Below, piece after piece: positions 48,601-51,110 of a DNA stretch of 51,110 nt (the first letter of the stretch is position 1; each line of letters opens with the position of its first letter). The translations under genes were made by a program, and so were the position numbers. The notes under the pieces were generated by a model. It had not been told where the DNA came from. It did not search any database and worked only from the letters and a program-made list of their open reading frames with translations. This stretch comes from an uncultured Lentisphaerota bacterium (GTDB lineage: Bacteria > Verrucomicrobiota > Lentisphaeria > Oligosphaerales > CAITYL01). The stretch spans positions 1-51,110 of the forward strand of contig CAIXRA010000055.1 in the NCBI GenBank assembly GCA_903921725.1. The letters are read 5' to 3'.

Positions 48601-51110
48601 CCCTGACCGGCAGCAACAGCTACAGCGGCGTGACGACCATCAGCGCCGGCACCCTGCAGATTGGTAACGGCACGACCGACGGCTCCATCGCCTCCAGCTC
48701 TGGTATCACTAACGATGCAGCCTTGGTCTACAACCTGGTTGGCAGCCGGACCTACGGCAACGTCATCAGCGGCACGGGTACGCTGACCAAGTCAGGCGCT
48801 GGCACGCTGACGCTTTCCGGCTCCAACAGCTACTCCGGTGGAACCACCATCAGCGCGGGCCAGATTGCCGTCAGTAATGCTGATGCGTTGGGCGGCATCA
48901 CCGGCGGGGCCGTCACCCTCAACGGCGGCACGTTGAGCATCAATGCCGCCGGGCTTAACGTCAAGGGCTTTGTCGGCAGCTCTACGACCACGGGGTCGCT
49001 GTTGCCCGCGACCGCCCTTGGTGCAATTACGATTGGCTCAAGCGGTATTAACATGAGTGCCGGTTCTGGGGACTTGGTAATCAACAGCACGGTGACCAAT
49101 ATCAATGTCAGCCAGACATGGAACGTTGCTTCCGGGCGCAACCTGCGCTTCGGCAACAACACCACGGGCGGCGGCAATGCCAAAATGGCAGGCACGCTCA
49201 ACAGCGCCGTAATCACCATCGCTGGCGCGGGCGTAGTGGACGCCAACCAGGGCGGTGCCACGGGGTATACCGACGCGGCCGGTTTTACCGGTTATCTCGG
49301 CAAGTGGCAGATTAATTCCGGCGCGACCCTGCGTGGGCAGAGAAACGGAGCCACGGCATGGGGCGCCAACACTGCCGCTGATGCCATTCTGCTGAACGGC
49401 GGTACACTTGCGGATGGCGGCATTGCTAGCCTTGTGGGCAACTGGACATGGAACACCAAAATGACTGTGGCCGACGGAACGTCTTCCTATATTGACAACC
49501 AGATTGCAGCCGGTTCCAACCGCTGGCTTAAGCTGGAAAGTGCGATTGCGGGCGGCGCGTCCAATACGGGCACACTGACTTTCAAGAACACCAACTCCAG
49601 TGTAATGAACAACGACGAATACGGCTTCATCCTCTCCGGGGCCAGCACCTTCACCGGCGGCCTGACCATCAATTCCAGCACCTATGTCCGCATCGGCGGC
49701 GCTGCGGCGGGATCGGCCATCACCGACGCCGGCAACAACGGCTCGCTTGCCAGTACGTTGGCCATCACCAACAACGGCGTGCTGCGCCTGACCCGCAATG
49801 ATGCGTGGACGATGGCGAACAACATCGGCGGCTCCGGTCAGCTCAAGATCGGCGGTACGCTTGGCACGACCACCAGCCAGGCGGTCACCCTCTCCGGCAG
49901 CAACACGTTTACCGGCGACACGACTGTTGTCAATGGCACGCTGAAGCTTGGCGGTGCTAATGCGCTGCCGAATGGCACGCTGAAGCTGCAGGCTGGCACG
50001 CTGAACCTCAACGGTCACAGCGTCACCGTGACCAATCTTCTCGGCGCGGCCACGGCCGGCACCGGCAGCATCACGGCGACAAACAGCTCCGACACCTTGA
50101 CCGTCTCGAGCTCGTTCCACGTTGCGGAAAATTTAAGCGTGGCCAACACCCTGCAGCTTCTTGGCGGCACCTTGGATGCGTCCGGCGGATCTCTCATCTC
50201 GTATGTTTCGTACGGCGGCACGGCCACCGGCGTTCTGACCGTCAATGGCGGCACGGCGAAGATCCAGCATCTCGACTTGGCCGGCAGTGCCAGCGGCAAC
50301 GGCACGCTGAACCTTACATCCGGCGCCCTCGACATTGGTGCCGGCGGCATCACAAACACCGGGGCCGGCACGGCTGCCGTAAACTTGCGGGGCGGTACGC
50401 TGGGCGCACTGGCCAGCTGGAGCAGCACCCTGAACATGACGGCAACCAACACGACGACTGTTGATACGACCGGCGGCAACATCGGCCTCAGCGGCGTCCT
50501 CTCCGGCACCGGCGGGATTACCAAGTCCGGCGCGGGCACGCTGACGCTTTCCAACACCAACAGCTACACGGGCGGCACGACGGTCAACGTTGGCACCCTG
50601 GCGCTTGGCCATGCTACCAACACCTTGGCCGACAGCGGCGCGGTGACGGTCAGCGGAGGCACGCTGGATCTCGGCGCGAACAGCGACACGGTCGGCGCGG
50701 TCACCCTGAGCAGCGGCAGCATTATCGGCAGCGGCACGCTGACAGGCAGCAGCTACGCGCTCTCCGGCGGCACGCTCTCCGCCAAGATCGCGGGTTCCGG
50801 CGCGATGACGGTCACGGGCAGCAGCACCGTTTCCGGCGCGAACAGCGGCTACTCCGGCCTGGTCGGCATCAACTCCGGCACGCTGACGGTCGGCAATGCG
50901 ACCTCGCTGGGCACGAACACGGTCACGGTCAACGGCGGCACGCTCGACCTGAACAGCCAAGGGGTCGGTAACGCCATCACCTTGGCGGGCGGCACGGTTG
51001 CCGGTTCCACCGGCTACACGGGTACGGTTACGGCGACGGGCGGCTCCACCCTGACGGGCAGCATCGGCGGCACGTTCGTCGTGGGTGCCGGCCAAACGGT
51101 CGAGGCGGCA
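45606..51110 (+). CDS. Giant autotransporter-associated beta-strand-repeat protein, 3' end outside window
   Basis: The frame is open from ATG 45606 to the last base: 1,835 codons without a stop. AAGGAG lies eight bases before the ATG. A signal peptide (TRWMLTLTAITGLAAPFANA) is followed by many beta-strand repeats such as SGSNSYSGGTTISAG, SGANSYTGTTTISNGTL and NTNSYTGGTTITGGTLALGH. The NDTVGAVTLTTGSITGTTGV block (residues ~600-620) is shared with the PEP-CTERM protein ending at 11942, so the two are paralogues. Tyrosines and tryptophans are rare, Gly/Thr/Ser/Ala dominate, and no lectin-like domain was seen. The C-terminus, either PEP-CTERM or an autotransporter barrel, lies beyond the window. 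Confidence 0.9.
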   Translation, partial: MNRKQTTRWMLTLTAITGLAAPFANAAVITKLSTGADLTAGASWGGDIAPGTADTAQWSATSLGGAETIATSTSWYGVSVLGATADITISGAGTLTLGAGGVNIDTAGKNFSISNNVDLGASQSWAVGASRTMTASGVISGSGINLSKSGAGILTLSNTANSYSGVTTLVGGTVNVAKLTTGGLSSSIGSSSNVSANLVLNGTALTYTGAGDTTDRGFKLSGDSTINASGTGALVWTSPNATTYLTANTAYRLTLGGTNTGANTFGTVIANNGAGANTLTKNGAGVWILSASNSYTGGTTLSTGMLRVGNNNALGTGTITFAGGNIASDSATARTLANASSFTTGTAVVFGDATGTGALTFNGGVTLSTAGGARAMSTVTDVTFNGVVGGGSNAAITKSGAGKLSLLNTANTFNINTGGGKMLFITGGTLEVTYLAAFGSNSSIGKSTDLASGTILLDGAALSLIDPASPAASSTDRPLQIGQTTAGVSGTIKNNNALAANTLTFSNTAAIGYGTTNLTRTLVLGGSNTGDNTFASLIGNNGTGLVSLTKADAGKWILTNTNSYTGGTTITGGTLALGHTTNTLADTGSVNVNGGVLAIGGNNDTVGAVTLTTGSITGTTGVLTGSSYAVQSGSVSAILGGAVALTKSTSSTVTLSGANSYTGTTTISNGTLIISGATSASSAVSLASGATLSGTGTVGGTVTVANGSAVITAGDGTAGTLTVGGLIFGGTGTINIGTFSNYGSSAAIASGALTANGAVGSVTINVGGTAAVNGNFNLISYTGGSIGGTGATAFVLGSRPTTNTRQTASLYDTGSVLQYKVIGASPYWTGLQSTEWSTNTIGGLSNWNLDTDNSPTDYLAGDTVLFNDSATSTTANISVANVSPASITVSGSKSFTFTGSSGIAGGLLAMNGTGTLTINTANTYAGGTTISAGKIVMGSATALGTGAVALNGGTLDINSQATVANAIALNGGTLTGDGTLSGVLSGAGGLTKSTSGTLTLTGSNSYSGVTTISAGTLQIGNGTTDGSIASSSGITNDAALVYNLVGSRTYGNVISGTGTLTKSGAGTLTLSGSNSYSGGTTISAGQIAVSNADALGGITGGAVTLNGGTLSINAAGLNVKGFVGSSTTTGSLLPATALGAITIGSSGINMSAGSGDLVINSTVTNINVSQTWNVASGRNLRFGNNTTGGGNAKMAGTLNSAVITIAGAGVVDANQGGATGYTDAAGFTGYLGKWQINSGATLRGQRNGATAWGANTAADAILLNGGTLADGGIASLVGNWTWNTKMTVADGTSSYIDNQIAAGSNRWLKLESAIAGGASNTGTLTFKNTNSSVMNNDEYGFILSGASTFTGGLTINSSTYVRIGGAAAGSAITDAGNNGSLASTLAITNNGVLRLTRNDAWTMANNIGGSGQLKIGGTLGTTTSQAVTLSGSNTFTGDTTVVNGTLKLGGANALPNGTLKLQAGTLNLNGHSVTVTNLLGAATAGTGSITATNSSDTLTVSSSFHVAENLSVANTLQLLGGTLDASGGSLISYVSYGGTATGVLTVNGGTAKIQHLDLAGSASGNGTLNLTSGALDIGAGGITNTGAGTAAVNLRGGTLGALASWSSTLNMTATNTTTVDTTGGNIGLSGVLSGTGGITKSGAGTLTLSNTNSYTGGTTVNVGTLALGHATNTLADSGAVTVSGGTLDLGANSDTVGAVTLSSGSIIGSGTLTGSSYALSGGTLSAKIAGSGAMTVTGSSTVSGANSGYSGLVGINSGTLTVGNATSLGTNTVTVNGGTLDLNSQGVGNAITLAGGTVAGSTGYTGTVTATGGSTLTGSIGGTFVVGAGQTVEAA

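Noticed and set aside
45660..51095. Several minus-strand frames of 60-366 codons opposite the giant protein
   Set aside because: The plus frame is continuous from a good ribosome binding site with a signal peptide; the minus frames are low-complexity mirrors.

Overview
The window reads as part of a GC-rich chromosome of a bacterium in the PVC superphylum, most likely Kiritimatiellota, Verrucomicrobiota or Lentisphaerota. The evidence is a complete five-gene cluster resembling Akkermansia Amuc_1098-1102 (pilus-like system), a PEP-CTERM protein built of autotransporter-associated beta-strand repeats, a XylR/AraC-type regulator of the kind common in these phyla, and a divergent FtsZ. No rRNA, tRNA, CRISPR array, prophage or full insertion sequence was recognised. 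Nearly all the sequence is accounted for by about 33 genes, most on the minus strand.

Layout. 0.1-4 kb: a fused sugar nucleotidyltransferase/kinase (MurU-AmgK type, peptidoglycan recycling) and a fused RpiB-GlyA. 4.1-6.5 kb: an ECF sigma factor, a small membrane protein and a membrane-anchored metal-sensor-like protein, overlapping by ATGA and strongly recalling the CnrH/CnrY/CnrX nickel-cobalt system, plus a Spy-like periplasmic protein with an ECF-type promoter. 6.5-11.9 kb (plus strand): mutS2, ftsA and an unusual ftsZ lacking a key catalytic aspartate. 11.9-17 kb: a 1,677-residue surface protein with beta-strand repeats, an L-type lectin-like domain and a PEP-CTERM sorting tail. 17.2-18.4 kb: an RlmI-type methyltransferase. 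18.5-26 kb: the pilus-like operon (Amuc_1102, 1101, 1100, 1099, 1098 order), with a promoter in front and a strong terminator behind it. 26.1-32.4 kb: rpmH-rnpA-yidD-yidC-jag-guaB-floA, a core translation and membrane-insertion cluster. 32.4-34.6 kb: guaD and serA, diverging around a 334-bp transposon-like element. 34.6-43.9 kb: a tightly overlapping run argJ, two glycosyltransferases, an LPS-kinase-like protein, an acetyltransferase, a DUF1573 protein, dsbD and a GH20 hexosaminidase, suggesting envelope glycan assembly plus secreted-protein maturation. 44-51.1 kb: a XylR-type regulator diverging from a second giant beta-strand-repeat protein that runs off the window end.

The most interesting points are: (1) a CnrYXH-like signalling cassette whose sensor keeps the spacing of the five CnrX metal ligands; (2) a perfectly framed MITE-like element with 9-bp target duplications between guaD and serA; (3) an FtsZ with T and A replacing N and D of the T7 loop; (4) a 41-bp dispersed repeat that is intergenic at the window start but translated in frame inside DsbD; and (5) a near-palindromic 11-mer GCGGACTCCGC present nine times where well under one copy is expected by composition. 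All functional statements come from reading the sequence and recalled family knowledge; no database search was possible.
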